Shown in pieces: positions 63,310 to 64,000 of a stretch of DNA of 64,000 nucleotides. The stretch is taken from positions 1 through 64,000 of the forward strand of contig CAMXCT020001141.1 in the NCBI GenBank assembly GCA_947184155.2. Direction: 5' to 3'. The position numbers and the translations under genes are program-made. This DNA is from Cladocopium goreaui (lineage: Eukaryota > Sar > Dinophyceae > Suessiales > Symbiodiniaceae). The notes under the pieces were generated by a model that ran no database searches, was not told the DNA's origin, and worked only from the letters and a program-made list of their open reading frames with translations. Positions within the stretch are counted from its first letter, which is position 1; every line of letters starts with the position of its first letter.

Positions 63310-63564
63310 GAGTGCGAGAACCTGAGGGGCATGGTGCATGCACTAATGTCCGTGAACACCCATTCCACGTGGGTAGCGGGCATTGCCAAGACTTGCCAAG
63401 TCCATATCAGGCTGGCACATCCCCTGAAAAGACAGCACAAAAGAGGCCTGGAGGCCTCAAAAAGAAGAGACTCGTTCGCAGCAAGGGGTATCTTCAATGT
63501 TTGGGCATGGAGGTTTTTCAATTTCGATGGCACAGTCCAAGGTTCACAGACCATGCAAAGTTGA
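63310..63564 (+). CDS. Coiled-coil gene, terminal exon
   Basis: After CTTAGAG the frame reads ECENLRGMVHALMSVNTHST, WVAGIAKTCQVHIRLAHPLK, RQHKRGLEASKRRDSFAARG, then WRFFNFDGTVQGSQTMQS, with TGA at 63562-63564. The first half continues the helical character of the two upstream exons; the second half is basic. An alternative donor (GTCCAT after TTGCCAA) would end the exon at about 63399. Confidence 0.5.
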   Translation, partial: ECENLRGMVHALMSVNTHSTWVAGIAKTCQVHIRLAHPLKRQHKRGLEASKRRDSFAARGIFNVWAWRFFNFDGTVQGSQTMQS

Positions 63565-64000
63565 TACCATTCTGATCGTCCTTTTCATGGGCACTTGGGA
63601 CGTTCAGTGTTCTTTGAACCAACAAAGGAGTGGACTGGCAGTGCCCTTTGAAAACAGTAATTACTGGATTGTGAATGCAGCCCATGAGATTTGGAGCATT
63701 TGAAAGCCCATTAGGCTCCTTATTTTGGAATCTGAGGATCCCGGGGGTCCCATGTTCTTTATTTTTCGTGCTGCAACCCGTGCAAAAATGCCAATCAGAT
63801 TCAAACCATGTTGTGAGTGACCCTCTCTTGTTGATGGCTTGACTGCTACCGGGGCATACCTCACCCAAGAGGGCAGATCAGGAACTTTGAAGGTTCCTTT
63901 AGGATTCCTTTTGGCATCTCTTGGCCGCATCCCCTCATTGCTCAGCTGCGCTGAGGAAGAAGATAAAAGGAAAGGTGCGCAGGATCTTACTGGGCATGGC
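63565..64000. other. 3' flank, no firm gene
   Basis: Overlapping frames on both strands (reverse 63518-63930, + 63497-63703) have no clear coding bias. The window ends here. Confidence 0.3.

Overview
The window looks like nuclear DNA of a dinoflagellate, most likely a Symbiodiniaceae-type genome (inference). The reasons are: small intronless tandem genes for CCCH zinc-finger proteins; short GC-rich exons scattered in AT-rich, repeat-choked DNA with GT...AG introns; nearly every supportable exon on the + strand, as expected for unidirectional dinoflagellate gene clusters; and repeat families (the 94-bp array and the repeat that reads as Ser-Gly-Ile-Leu-Ser-Gly peptides) that I remember as abundant in predicted proteins from symbiotic dinoflagellates. 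That last point is recollection, not a search. No rRNA, tRNA, CRISPR, prokaryotic operon or viral gene was seen.

Layout. 0-14.9 kb: small candidate exons between at least four families of short inverted-repeat (MITE-like) elements, here named MITE-1 (ends CAATGTGRGGCCCCC, TA target duplication), MITE-2 (ends CCCATAGGATCCATG, 3-bp duplication), MITE-3 (ends CTGGTTGGTGGTTTGGAACA, 4-bp duplication) and MITE-4 (ends CCCTCTGGTWA). Two MITE-1 copies sit inside other elements, and a 651-bp tandem duplication appears to have arisen by exchange between two MITE-3 copies. 15.3-19.7 kb: a satellite of about 220 bp. 20.6-21.3 kb and 36.0-36.7 kb: two copies of a 94-bp-period element in opposite orientation. 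21.3-26.6 kb: three near-identical 1.77-kb units, each with a 202-residue two-finger CCCH gene; copy 3 has lost a zinc ligand. 27.1-31.8 kb: a region rich in foldback DNA, including a 1.76-kb element with roughly 44-bp terminal inverted repeats and a 5-bp target duplication. 31.8-34.7 kb: the longest reading frames of the window (about 200 codons each), unrecognised membrane-type proteins. 35-38 kb: simple repeats. 38-64 kb: many short + strand exons, including a run encoding a transmembrane segment followed by a Cys-rich segment, an exon resembling the C-terminal end of a protein kinase domain, and a phase-consistent coiled-coil gene end at 62.8-63.6 kb. Copies of the Ser-Gly-Ile-Leu element lie at 28.6-29.4 and 59.4-61.0 kb.

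Exon calls rest on open frame, GC-rich third codon positions and flanking AG/GT signals read by eye. Individual boundaries are tentative, and I could not join most exons into whole genes. Only the CCCH genes are complete with good support.
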